From Geotrypetes seraphini (taxonomy: Eukaryota > Chordata > Amphibia > Gymnophiona > Dermophiidae): 64,000 bases of DNA. Each line of letters starts with the position of its first letter. Position 1 is the first letter of the stretch. Below, in pieces: positions 10,019-20,350 of the stretch. The notes under the pieces are model-generated. The model was not told where the DNA came from. It saw only the letters and a list, made by a program, of their open reading frames with translations, and made no database searches. The position numbers and the translations under genes were made by a program. Location: positions 120,105,880 through 120,169,879 of the forward strand of contig NC_047095.1 of NCBI RefSeq assembly GCF_902459505.1, given 5' to 3'.

Positions 10019-10391
10019 GTACCAAATCCTATACTGGAAATTTTTAAACTGCTAACAACATGGACTATAAAAAAAATGGAAATCATATATTAAAATGTAA
10101 TTAAATATAAAAATAGGACTTTTTTAGTGAGGTATACACATTATTTGAATGTCAGATACTGGGTTGTTGCCCAAAAATATACCCTCTTTTACGAACGCAG
10201 TTATTGCCGCTGCTAAAACCCGCGCTATGCGTTCATAAAACAGGGGGATAGTATTAGTATTTTAACTAAACAAAAACAAAACCCCAAACTCTTGATCTGG
10301 GCATCCGGTCCCTCACCTCCCCAGTGTTCTTCTAATTTATTTCTTGAGCTGCTTGCTGTTACCTTAAACTCCTTTCTTTTTCCTCCTGCAG

Positions 10392-10556
10392 GAAGCTGCG
10401 TCCCAGCTGCTCACGCTCTACAGTGCAGTCTATGCCAGGTTGCTGGGGGCATGCCAGTTGCCGCGCACACAGCATTCCCTGCATGCTCAGGAAGCGGCCG
10501 TACCCTGCTTGTGTCAGCACATAGAGAGCTCTCTGGCCAGTCCTTGTTTCCCCTGA
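10392..10556 (+). CDS. TMEM268-like: TMEM268-like, terminal coding exon
   Basis: The exon begins after TTCCTCCTGCAG and holds 54 codons plus the stop TGA at 10554-10556. It encodes EAASQLLTLYSAVYARLLGA and, later, CLCQHIESSLASPCFP. The LLTLYS...RLL and PCLCQ motifs fit the TMEM268 C-terminus as I remember it. No strong poly(A) signal lies close by. The first AATAAA downstream is at 11601, beyond a purine-rich tract, so the 3'UTR end is unknown. Confidence 0.78.
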   Translation, partial: EAASQLLTLYSAVYARLLGACQLPRTQHSLHAQEAAVPCLCQHIESSLASPCFP

Positions 10557-10979
10557 CATCTCTCGCCTCTCCTTGCAGGCATGGGCCCAGTATCGCATCA
10601 ACCTCTGAGTCGCCCACCCAGATCTTGGGAAGGAAATTGGGCCTAGAAATCCCAAACTCCTCTAGAATAGGAGTTGAGGAGCACAAGCACCTCCCCCCTC
10701 CCCGCCCCACTAAGTGGGAGTCGGAGTAGACTTTGTTTAGATATCACAGAGAGGTTAAATTTGTAATTTATAGGAAACAGGTTGTGGTTGGGCCTTGGGA
10801 TGGGAAGTGCTGAGAGGCCTCTAGGAATCCTTCCAAGCCTAATATGGGAATCGCTCAAACAACAGCAGTGCAATACTGTCGGACATTATCACCAGTAGGA
10901 AAAGGAGGTCGTTAGCGAGATCTAATTTTGGCATATTGTGTCTATTTTGAAGGCTTTACCTTCATAAAAAGGGGGACAA

Positions 10980-11545
10980 GATGGAAGCGGCCCGGCGGAT
11001 TATCGAAGGCCTTGCATGAAAAACACTATGGCGTGAGGTTTAAGCATCTATGTTTGGATACCCTAGAGAAAAGGGGGTGGGGGGGTGGAGAGATATGATA
11101 AGAGTAAATCAAATACCTCAGAGGGGGAGATGAGATGAAGGGCACAGGGAGAGATGGAGGGAGATAAAGATGGAGAGGGCAGCAGGAGAAGATGGAAGTG
11201 GAAGCTAGATAGGCAAGTGAGAATTAATGAGAAGGAAGGGTGAGGGAAGAAGGAGAAGTGGGAGCTAGATGGAAAAAGGTGAGAGAGCTAATAAGACAAA
11301 GGGGAGATAAGTAGAGAGGTGAAGATTGAGGGAGAGATGGGGATGGAAGGGTGAGGGCAGCTGGAGGAGATGGACAGGTGAGAGAGTTGATGAGGAAGAC
11401 GGAAGTTGGAGGGGTGAGGGAGATGGTAGGCTGAATGCAAAGATTATGAGGTGGTTGAACAAAGAGCAAGAAGGGAGATAAAATGAAAAGCAGAAAGCCA
11501 GGAGAGGACAGAGAGAAAGAAAAGAGGACCGTGAGGATGAAAAAT
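10980..11545. repeat. Purine-rich low-complexity tract
   Basis: Some 550 bp of nearly pure GA-rich sequence on the + strand, with loosely repeated GATGGAGAGGG and GTGAGAGAG units. Open frames on the opposite strand are compositional artefacts (Pro/Ser/Leu runs). Confidence 0.7.
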
Positions 11546-11874
11546 ATTGTCAATGTAATTTATTCCAAATGTTAACTTTCTGTTGTACGTACAATTTTAT
11601 AATAAAATTAATGATCTGCAGATGGTACTAAACAGTTTTATTTTTCAGAGTATTTGGGGAGGGTGATCTCCTCCCCCCCCCCATCTTGCTCCAACCTGGG
11701 AATATTTGGAGGTTGGATGGGGGAGAGCATGGGTTGACATCATCATAGCCTGAGTTTGTATGAGGAGGGGCTTGAGAGGGCCACGGGGGAGGGGGGACGA
11801 CAATGAGCCAGTGCATGTGCCCAGCAACCAGCTGCATGGGCAGCTTGCACTGGAGCAGGTAAGGTAGAGCGACC

Positions 11875-12030
11875 AAGATGATAAAGGGGATGAAACTCCT
11901 CTCGTATGAGAAAAGACTAAAAAGGTTATGGCTCTTTAGATTGGAAAAGAGACGACTGAGAGGAGACATGATTGAAGTCTACAAAATCCTGAGTGGCATA
12001 GAACAGGTACAAGTGGATCGACTTTTCACT
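11875..12030 (+). mobile_element. CR1-like fragment
   Basis: The sequence TATGAGAAAAGACTAAAAAG, then GGCTCTTTAGATTGGAAAAG and GAGGAGACATGATTGAAGTC parallels the CR1 protein motif SLEKRRLRGDMIET. It is a short, truncated internal piece. Confidence 0.5.
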
Positions 12031-12034
12031 TCTC

Positions 12035-12416
12035 ACCGCGAGTGGCACTTCCTGTAAGCAGTCAGCCTTCGCTGGTGCTGCTCCTCGCGGCACACCCGGA
12101 AACTCTCCACCCCTCCCCACGTCACACTCGTGCCCGCCCTTCCCCCGTACCTCTTTAAATCTTCGCCAGAGCGAGCAACTTCTCCAGCCTGCTGCTTGTG
12201 CAGGCCAGGCTCCTCTCAGAAATCTCTTCTTGGTCGAGGGGCCAGGAAGTGACGTCGGAGGGAAAGCTAGTGTCTGTGTGAGCAGCAGACCGGCAAAATT
12301 GCTTGCGCTGGTGAAGATTTAAAGAGGTACAGCGGAAGGGAAGACACGAGTGTGACGTGGGTTGCAGGGAAGCAGCGGGGGGGGGGGGGGGCGCCTCCTA
12401 CCCTCACTACGCCGCT
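12035..12416. mobile_element. hAT MITE, partial (GTGGCGTAG family)
   Basis: It carries the inverted AAGTGACGTCGGAGG / CACTTCCTG arrangement and ends CCCTCACTACGCCGCTG, like the right end at 4508. The left end is not recognisable because CR1-like sequence abuts it. Confidence 0.5.
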
Positions 12417-12576
12417 GACAAGAATGTCAGAGAGAGATGCAGAGAAGGAAATGAAGAAGAGAGGGAGAGTAAAGACTCAGAAAATGGAAATGATATTTTG
12501 GAAAACAAACAACCTCGGACTGTATGTACAATGATAACTTTATGCAGCATGTATAATTCTTTTATAGTCTGTGTCT

Positions 12577-12845
12577 TTCAGAAGCAGAGCTGAGCTTGTG
12601 ATGTCATAATGCATCATTCCACCAATAAGAGCCAACCTCATCAGTGATGTCACTATGGCTTGATTGTCCTGCATTCCCCTCTGCCCCCAGCCAGCTGATT
12701 AACGGTTCGCCTTAACTGTATCCATGACATCCTGTTTGTCTGTTTAGACTGTAAGCTCTTTTGAGCAGGGACTGTCTTCTTTTTCTTTGTGACTGTACAA
12801 CGCTGCGTATGTCAGGTAGTGCTCTAGAAATCATAGTAGTAGTGA
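12577..12845 (+). repeat. SINE-associated spacer plus L2 3' end
   Basis: The first part (TGTGATGTCATAATGCATCA, CCAATAAGAGCCAACCTCAT) is the spacer found between the SINE copies at 3403-4390. The second part (GTAAGCTCTTTTGAGCAGGG, ACAACGCTGCGTATGTCAGG, TAGTAGTAG) is a classic L2 3' end, repeated at 23740-23835. Confidence 0.65.
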
Positions 12846-12918
12846 GGAGGGCGAGCTATTGGATGGAAGGGCATTTGGGGGTGGGGAAATCAAGGGAGGG
12901 GGGTAGAGGAGAGCAATT

Positions 12919-13110
12919 CCAGTAGGGGAGAGCCGACGGAGGAGGGCTGCAGTCCGGCCATCGGACCAACGGTCAGCTCGGGGGCCCGTTCCAGCGGGGC
13001 ACCCGACACTGTCTTCGCTCCTCCCCCATTCCAGCAGGGGGAGAGCCGACGGAGGAGGGCTGCAGTCCGGCCATCGGACCAACGGTCGGCTCGGGGGCCC
13101 GTTCAAGCTG
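12919..13110. repeat. Tandem duplication of about 100 bp
   Basis: Two near-identical GC-rich copies carry GAGAGCCGACGGAGGAGGGC and GCCATCGGACCAACGGTC. They differ at a few positions. No function is evident. Confidence 0.7.
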
Positions 13111-13158
13111 GACTTCAGTTTTGACTGTTTTGATTTTATTTTCACTTCTTTTTAGTTT

Positions 13159-13562
13159 ATGATATACTTTTTAATCTCACTTATTGTTTTACCACTTGTT
13201 TTGTTTTATTTTATCATTCAAATTTCATTTAAATTTCCCCAGAATTCTATTGCTTCAACGGTTCTCCCTCTGCATCTATTCTTATCTCCCCTCTTTTTAA
13301 CCTTTCAAATTCCTTTAGATCATTGTAATCTTATTAGTATGTTTATTTTCTTATTTTTCTCCTCTATCTCTATTTTCTTTCTTTATTACTCTTCTAATTG
13401 TCATTTTTCCTGGTACTTTAGTTAGATTGTGAGCCTTCGGGACAGTAAGGGAATTTCTAAGTACCTATCTTACTTATAATTTTTAATGCACCAATATATT
13501 CATTGTAACCCGTTCTGGGATCTTTTGGGAGGACGGGCTAAAAAAATCGAATAAATAAAAAC
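13159..13562 (+). mobile_element. L2-like LINE 3' end, AT-rich
   Basis: It ends with TTGTGAGCCTTCGGGACAG, AACCCGTTCTGGGATC and ATCGAATAAATAAAA, matching the tail layout of the local L2 and SINE copies. No protein frame is preserved. Confidence 0.5.
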
Positions 13563-14609
13563 AATTGTGGGCCACTCCTTAATGTCTGCCCTGGGCCCCA
13601 GCATTTCTAGCACCGGCCCTGCACCCTGGCCCTATCTGGATAGTTCCAAGGCAGCCTGAAAAACTCGAGATAATGCTGCATACCCATCTCGGCAGCGCTG
13701 ATCCGAGTGGCAGATGTTGCCACCCAGAAAAATGCTTTTTAAACATCGTCCTCTTAATGAGGGTTGTTTCTGCCGATGTGCATTGCTTTGAACTTCTCCA
13801 CTTTATTTCATCTGCTATTTAGACGCCCACTTCTCCAGTCTGGCTTGCTCCTTCTGCGGTTGCTTGTGTTTTAAGTGCTTTGAATATTTTGGCGTCATCT
13901 GCAAATTCAATCAGTTCACTCCTTGCTGTCTGTTCCAGATTGTTAATACATATGTTAAATAATACTGATGCCAGCATGGATACCTGAGCTGCTACACTTT
14001 ACTTTTCGTCTCTGGATCTTGTCTTTTAATCTGATGGTGAACCACGGTACGACGCAGCCTTCTATCTCATGATGTTTCAGTTTCCTGAGGAGTCTTCAGG
14101 CCGGTCAAACCATCAGGGACGATTAGGCAGTCGCCCAGGACCTAGAGAGCTGCACAGGAATGGGGATGGCAGGAATCCTGCAGCAATGGGAGAAGTTGCC
14201 GTGGGATTCCCGTGGGGATGGAAGAAGCTGTGCAGGATTCCCTTGGGAGTGTAGTCAGAATCTCTGGTGATGCCAAAATGAAGTTTGGAATGCCCAGAGA
14301 GGCTGCCTGGAACATTCGTTGGTTGAATAGTGAACACCATCCCAAAAAATGTAGGAGAGTTACTAATAGGGATACCATATGGTTTTACTTCCATTGGAAG
14401 TCAAACCCAGATGTCTCAATCTGTCCTCCTTTTTCTGGAGCCATATGGTACATCAGGAGAAAATGGCGGGCTGGCTGCGAGCAAGTAATAGCATTGAATC
14501 CTGTGGGTAGGGTGATCAGGTTAACCATTCCATAAGGGAGACTTTTTAGCCATTCCTAGATTTCTGGCTCGTCCTGCTACATTAGAGGACCTGCAGCACT
14601 GATTTCAAT

Positions 14610-14888
14610 TAGGGTTACCAGATGTCCGGAAAAACCCGGACATCTCCCCTTTAAAACCCAGCAGCTTGTCCGGGTTTTGGAAAGCCCCCGACGAGCTCCG
14701 GCCACATCGGGAGGGCCTCTGAGCATGCATGGATGACATCACACACATCCTCGTGTGCTACAGGCCCTCCAGACGCAGCCGGAGCTCATCGGTGAAGACG
14801 AGAGGAGGCTTTCTGGAGGCAGGGCTAGCGGCGGAATGGGGTGGGGCCTTGCGTTTGGGGTTCTACCACTGAAAATATGGTAACTCTA
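14610..14888. mobile_element. hAT MITE with TAGGGTTACCA ends
   Basis: TAGGGTTACCAGATGTCCGG at the left and TATGGTAACTCTA at the right are inverted ends. A perfect 8-bp duplication ATTTCAAT flanks them (14602-14609, 14889-14896). Shorter relatives are at 30261-30353 and 37022-37155. Confidence 0.8.
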
Positions 14889-14964
14889 ATTTCAATGGAT
14901 AGAATCATGGACTACAACTACCACACTGCTTTGGGATGAAATTTTAAAACCAGGACTGGCCAAA

Positions 14965-15236
14965 AGGTCTCTCTAACGGAATGGGTAACCTGCGCCCCCT
15001 TGCCTTCCCCCGTACTTTTTTTTACTTCCCAGGCGCGAGGTTGTTGCCTACGTCGGCATTGGCGCTCTCTCTGATGTCACTTCTGGAACCTGTGCCTAGG
15101 AAGTGACGTCAAAGGATGAGCTGACACCAACGAAAGCATGCTGCTCAGGCTAGAGAGGTTAAAAAGATACGGAGAAAGGGAAGGAGGCACGTGCGCGGCA
15201 TGGGGTGGGGTGCCACTTACCCTTACTACGCTACTG
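14965..15236. mobile_element. hAT MITE (GTGGCGTAG family), left end worn
   Basis: It has the TGATGTCACTTC / AGGAAGTGACGTCA inverted core and the right end CCCTTACTACGCTACTG. Its left boundary is approximate. Confidence 0.5.
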
Positions 15237-15239
15237 CCT

Positions 15240-16260
15240 CAGGTCCAGAAGTTTGGGGGGGGCTCTATGTACTGAGGACTCAGGAGCCTTGGATTACCAA
15301 CTGTCTGGCCTCCCCAAAAATTGGCGGTTCTAGATTGGTGCCCCCTGTCCACCCGTTTCCTGATGTTCTACTTTATATCTTCATGGCAGCCACCACGCAG
15401 CCTCAATGAGCAGGCCTGCCCTGCAGATTTAAAGTACAGGAGCTGGTGATGGCTGTACCACAGGATGAAGCTGGGGCTAAGGTGGAGCTCTTGAGCCCCC
15501 CTACCAAACTAAACAGCATTCCGCTGCCTATGACAGGTATAGCAGGATAAAAAAACCTCCTCATATACAAATTATATCCGTGCTCTCTGCAATGCAAGTA
15601 AATCCACTGAAATTCCAAAGATTGAGAAATAAAGGGCTTAACTGCATTAGGTTACAGAGCGGTCCTGATGCAGATAAGCCCTTTATTTGTCTCCTGAAGG
15701 ACCAGACAAGGGGTCAGATGATTTTTTAAAATAAACTTTTTATTTTCTAAAGCAGCAGTTTAGAACAGCAAGTGGTAATTCTGGCCTGCTCCTTCCCCAC
15801 AGTGTGGGAGTTGGTGAGCGGGCCTTCATTCTCTCACTGTTGAACCAAAACTGGTTTCTTATGCCGATCAAGGAGCAGCTAAACGGTGGGTGGAGGGACG
15901 AGTTGATGTTAGCCTATCAAAGTGCCTAGAAAGAGCCAGCACCAGACCTTTAACCTTAGGTACCGCCTCTCTGGACAGCCTGTCCAGAGTGAGGCCCTGG
16001 CGTGGGGTCAAACGGGGCAGACCCTAATGGCGTTGTCTCATTTGTCACCACCATTTTCCGACCTGCAAAAAAAAAAAAAAAGCAAAATACATGTATTACA
16101 CACTTTGTTTGTAGGAAAGAGAATGGGAAAGAAGACAGGATGGATAGAAAGTGATAGAACAGCTTGTAACCTTGGTCATCTGACTTGTTTCTCCCCATAT
16201 ACAACAAAACTATAACTTCTCTATAACAGAGTTGTTCCTTCTCTCTGAACACCCTACAGA
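15240..16260. other. Intergenic stretch without a recognised gene
   Basis: Mixed unique-looking sequence with a poly-A run near 16067. No conserved frame or RNA gene was seen. From about 16270 a worn CR1-like minus-strand piece (CCTAGCATCCTGTTTGC) begins. Confidence 0.35.
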
Positions 16261-17105
16261 ACCCTTATCCATACTGGATCCCAGCCCTTTTTAGTCTGGT
16301 TAACCATCCCTTTTTTAAATAATTCCTAGCATCCTGTTTGCTTTTTTGGCGCTAACCCCCAAGGTGGAAGAGGTCAGTGGTAAAACACTTACCTTTCGAC
16401 AAACTACAAGATGCCTTTATAGCCGTGGCAGCCTCTTCTCCCCCTCTTCTCCGGCCACCAACAGAGGAGATCTTTTGGGCCACATAGCGGCAGGCTGTGG
16501 AGAGAGGAGGGAGAGACGCAGACTTAATGGGAGAGAGAGGAAAGGCGATATCCAAGACTGTTGTGTACGGATATGAAGAGCAGGTACAAGACTCCTATTT
16601 GCTTTAGGATTGAGAGATATCGGGGGGCAGGGGAACAACAGTAACACAGTAGATGATGACAGAGAGGGGTCATGGTCCATCCAATCTACCCAAGAAGGCG
16701 ACCAGTGCCCTGCCTACCATGCCACGTAGGCCCAAGTCACCCATGGTTGTGAAGAAAAGAAGTTGCGATGAGTTTTGAACTACTAAGATACAGCACAATC
16801 ATGAGAATGGTCTTTCCTTTTAGGAACAGAATTTTGGCTTTTTACCTGACAACAAAAACAAATCTATTTTCTGGACCCATTAGGGTACCAGCTGGTTTTT
16901 CTGCGATTTTTTTTTTTTTTTTTAAATTACTTTCACACTCACTGTAAACCTTTTTTTGTCCTTATTCTAAGACCTCCTTGTTAATGGCAGGTTATTTTTC
17001 AACAGAACTATTTTGACTTCTAGTCTTTGATAGCGGACAAGATATATAGACCTATTTAAGTGACCTCCGGGGGCAGCAAAGGGTGCACTCATTCTCCGCA
17101 CTACA

Positions 17106-17326
17106 GAGTGCAAGGACAGACATCAGGAAGTGACTGCAAATGTTACTCAGTACAAAAACCCAATGGGTGGATGCCCATCGCATCCACCCATTGGGTTTTT
17201 GTACTGAGCAACATTTGCAGTCACTTCCTGATGTCTGTCCTTGCACTCTGCTCTGTTTTATGATTCCTCTGCTTATGGTTGTATGTTCCTTTGCAGTTGC
17301 TAATAAAGATAATTAAAAAAAAAAGG
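17106..17326 (+). repeat. 68-bp-arm hairpin followed by an A-tailed segment
   Basis: The arms 17106-17173 and 17181-17248 are complementary over 68 bp with one mismatch, around a 7-bp spacer. Downstream the sequence runs to AATAAAGATAATTAAAAAAA. The 15-mer AGGAAGTGACTGCAA occurs in the left arm and again just after the A-run (17327-17341 region). A tail plus direct repeat suggests a retro-inserted piece that was also copied in inverted form. Confidence 0.6.
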
Positions 17327-17436
17327 AAGTGACTGCAATATTCCAAGATGACCTCCATCATCATTAAGTTAAAGATATTCTGAGAACGAGTGTAAGGAGA
17401 AAGGTCACAAAGCTCTGGGAGACTTTCGTAATCCTA

Positions 17437-17640
17437 ATAACATAGAAACATGATGGCAGATAAAGGCCAAATGGCCCATCCGCAGTAACCATTATCTCTT
17501 CCTCTTTCTCTAAGAGATCAGGTGTATTGCAAAAGATTATTTCTAGTATCCACAATCAGCAGGTCAGAAATACTCTTATAAATGTAAGAGGATCTCAAGA
17601 TAGGCCCTTTCCTAAGTTTGTCTTCAGATGCCTGTTTAAA
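17437..17640 (-). mobile_element. CR1-type 3' end fragment
   Basis: It starts with ACATAGAAACATGATGGCAG and continues ATAAAGGCCAAATGGCCCAT, the complement of a CR1-family 3' end. It is short and 5'-truncated. Confidence 0.55.
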
Positions 17641-18104
17641 GATCATTCACTTCCTCCTCCCATGGCCCCCTTCCTCCCCTATAACATCACAGTTAAGCCA
17701 TTACTGTATTAATTGCTCACCATTGATGATTAATCAGACCATAGTATAGAAGCAGCTCTGGAGCCACAGCTCGACCTTCTTGCTCTCTCAGTTTCACTAC
17801 ACCACACCTCAGTTATACTGTATAGGAAGTGAAATTAAATATCCTGCATTCTGCCTGATTGGGGAGGTGGAGCCTATGGGCTAAGGAATTGTGGGACATG
17901 AAGTTTTTGCTTTTTTTTTTTTTTTCCCCTCCCTGAGTCTGCTTTAGTTTATCAGATTCAAATAACTTTATTGGCATGACAATGTTACTTGTGTTGCTAA
18001 AGTAATGCATTTACCAACCAGTTCCAGGTTTTTCAGGACAGCCCTGGATTTTCTCTTTAAAAAAAAAGACGACTGGTGCTTGGTGAAACTGATTTCATGT
18101 AAGG

Positions 18105-18297
18105 CAGGGGTGTCAAAGTCCCTCCTTGAGGGCCGCAATCCAGTCGGGTTTTCAGGATTTTTGCAATGAATATGCATGAGATCTATTTGCATGCACTGCT
18201 TTCATTTTATGCTAATAGATCTTATGCACATTCATTGGGAAAATCCTGAAAACCAGACTGGATTGCGGCCCTTGATGGAGGGACTTTGACACCCCTG
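18105..18297. mobile_element. Palindromic hAT MITE, CAGGGGTGTC ends
   Basis: The inverted ends CAGGGGTGTCAAAGTCCCTC carry a perfect 8-bp duplication ATGTAAGG (18097-18104, 18298-18305). The arms include GGGCCGCAATCCAGTC and AATATGCATGAGATC. Confidence 0.87.
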
Positions 18298-18367
18298 ATG
18301 TAAGGGGCCTAATAGTTTCAGTGGCAGCACACAGGGACCTGGAGATCAATTCCCAGGTTAAGCTGTC

Positions 18368-19922
18368 ATAAGAACATAAGAACATAAGCAATGCCTCTGC
18401 TGGGTCAGACCTGAGGTCCATCATGCCCAGCAGTCCGCTCACGCGGCGGCCCAACAGGTCCAGGACCTGTGCAGTAATCCTCTATTTATACCCCTCTATC
18501 CCCTTTTCCAGCAGGAAATTGTCCAATCCTTTCTTAAACCCCTGTACTGTACTCTGCCCTATTACTCCCTCTGGAAGCGCATTCCAGGTGTCCACCACTC
18601 GTTGGGTAAAGAAGAACTTCCTAGCATTCGTTTTAAATCTGTCCCCTTTCAACTTTTCCAAGTGTCCTCTTGTTCTTTTATTTTTCGAAAGTTTGAAGAA
18701 TCTGTCCTTCTCTACTCTCTCTATGCCCTTCATGATCTTATAAGTCTCTATCATATCCCCTCTAAGTCTCCTCTTCTCCAGGGAAAAGAGACCCAGTTTC
18801 TCCAATCTCTCAGCGTATGAGAGGTTTTCCATCCCTTTTATCAAGCGTGTCGCTCTCCTCTGAACCCTCTCGAGTAACGCCATATCCTTCCTAAGGTACG
18901 GAGACCAATATTGGACGCAGTATTCCAGATGCGGGCGCACCATCGCCCGATACAATGGCAGGATAACTTCTTTTGTCCTTGTTGTAATACCCTTCTTGAT
19001 TATGCCTAGCATTCTATTTGCTTTCTTAGCGGCTGTTGCGCACTGTGCCGTCGGCTTCATTGTCATGTCCACCATTACCCCCAAGTCCCTTTCTTGGTTG
19101 CTCTCATTCAATGATATCCCTCCCATCGTATAGTTGTACCTCGGGTTTCTGTTTCCAACATGCAATACTTTACATTTCTCAATGTTGAACTTCATCTGCC
19201 ATCTCGCCGCCCATTCCCCCAATTTGTTCAAGTCCCTTTGCAATTCTTCGCATTCCTCTTTAGTCCCAGCTCCACTAAATAGTTTTGTATCGTCCGCAAA
19301 TTTTATTATCTCACACTTCGTGCCTGTTTCTAGATCATTTATGAATATATTAAATAGCAGCGGCCCGAGCACTGAGCCCTGCGGAACACCACTCGTGACC
19401 CCCATCCAGTCCGAGTAGTGGCCCTTCACCCCTACCCTCTGTTTCCTACCCGCCAACCAGTTTCTGATCCATCTATGTACGTCTCCGTCCACTCCATGGT
19501 TCTTCAGTTTCCGGAGTAGACGTTCGTGAGGCACCTTGTCAAAGGCTTTTTGGAAATCAAGGTATATGATGTCTATGGGGTCTCCTCTGTCCATCCGTTT
19601 GTTAATTCCTTCGAAGAAGTGCAATAAGTTCGTTAGGCACGATCTCCCCCTGCAGAAACCATGTTGGGTTGTTTTCAAAAGTTCGTTTCTTTCCAGATGT
19701 TCATCGATGTGTTCTTTAATCAGTGCTTCCGTCAGTTTCCCCGGAACCGAAGTCAAACTCACTGGTCTGTAGTTTCCCGGGTCACCTCTTGATCCCTTTT
19801 TAAAGATGGGCGTGACATTGGCTATCTTCCAATCCTCCGGGATCATGCCTGTTTTCAAGGATAGGTTGCAAATTTGCTGCAGTAGTTCCGCTATCTCCTC
19901 CTTTAATTCCTTTGCTTTTGGC
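18368..19922 (-). mobile_element. CR1 LINE, 5'-truncated
   Basis: On the minus strand the element enters within the reverse transcriptase and runs to a 3' end made of repeated TTCTTATG units (AAGAACATAAGAACATAAG on the + strand). The whole remaining coding part is open, unlike the other CR1 pieces in this window, so it is probably one of the youngest. Confidence 0.88.
18482..19858 (-). CDS. CR1 reverse transcriptase (ORF2 C-terminal part)
   Basis: The frame has 458 codons. In order it contains IFKKGSRGDPGNYRPVSLTS (fingers), IIYLDFQKAFDKVPHERLL (catalytic Asp in palm), GVPQGSVLGPLLFNIFINDL, IIKFADDTKLFS (the ADD catalytic pair), and GVMVDMTMKP. The CR1/L2 C-terminal motifs HLEYCVQYWSP and WNALPEGVIG follow. 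It copies LINE RNA at a nicked target. The upstream endonuclease domain is absent because of 5' truncation. This is a transposon gene, not a host gene. Confidence 0.9.
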   Translation of the reverse strand: MKTGMIPEDWKIANVTPIFKKGSRGDPGNYRPVSLTSVPGKLTEALIKEHIDEHLERNELLKTTQHGFCRGRSCLTNLLHFFEGINKRMDRGDPIDIIYLDFQKAFDKVPHERLLRKLKNHGVDGDVHRWIRNWLAGRKQRVGVKGHYSDWMGVTSGVPQGSVLGPLLFNIFINDLETGTKCEIIKFADDTKLFSGAGTKEECEELQRDLNKLGEWAARWQMKFNIEKCKVLHVGNRNPRYNYTMGGISLNESNQERDLGVMVDMTMKPTAQCATAAKKANRMLGIIKKGITTRTKEVILPLYRAMVRPHLEYCVQYWSPYLRKDMALLERVQRRATRLIKGMENLSYAERLEKLGLFSLEKRRLRGDMIETYKIMKGIERVEKDRFFKLSKNKRTRGHLEKLKGDRFKTNARKFFFTQRVVDTWNALPEGVIGQSTVQGFKKGLDNFLLEKGIEGYK

Positions 19923-20063
19923 TAGCCAGGGATACTGCAGAGGGAGCAGTCATTGCTCCTGCTGTGACATTATGCAACAGCAACATCTAGTGTTGGAATT
20001 TAGATTCCAAAATTATACAACTTTCTGGTTGGAAACCATATTTGTTTGTTTAATGTTCTAACT

Positions 20064-20257
20064 CGGAGGTAGGCAAATCCGGTCCTCGAGAGCCACAGAC
20101 AGGTCAGGTTTTCAGGATATCCACAATGAATATGTATGAGATGGATTTGCATGCACTGCCTTCTTGAGATGCAAATCTATCTCGTGCATATTTATTGTGG
20201 ATATCCTGAAAACCTGACCTGCCTGTGGCTCTGGAAGACTGGAATTGCCTACCCCTG
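20064..20257. mobile_element. Palindromic hAT MITE, GGTAGGCAA ends
   Basis: The ends CGGAGGTAGGCAAATCCGG and CTGGAATTGCCTACCCCTG are inverted. They are flanked by TTCTAACT on both sides (20056-20063, 20258-20265). It belongs to the same family as 30357-30551. Confidence 0.85.
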
Positions 20258-20289
20258 TTCTAACTGAACATACAATATACAGTATTTGG

Positions 20290-20350
20290 CTACTGTTGTC
20301 CCCTGAGGAAGGCAGCATTGTCACCGAAACACGGATCCTTGTCAGGACCT
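20290..20350 (+). ncRNA. Hammerhead-like ribozyme motif in Penelope-type sequence
   Basis: The order GTCCC-CTGAGGA-A-(15 nt)-GAAAC-...-GTC-AGGAC follows the hammerhead plan. Stem I is GTCC/GGAC (20298-20301 with 20345-20348). The core CTGAGGA differs from CTGATGA at position 7. GAAA follows at 20326-20329. A stem III pairs ACA-GG with CC-TGT around one mismatch before the GTC cleavage triplet. Stem II is weak. Penelope-like elements are known to carry hammerheads, and a comparable motif lies in the element at 945-2674. Activity is unproven. Confidence 0.35.

Noticed and set aside
10292-10729. 145-codon plus-strand frame overlapping the last TMEM268-like exon
   Set aside because: It is in a different frame from the exon, which joins its upstream neighbours in phase 0 and ends at TGA 10554.
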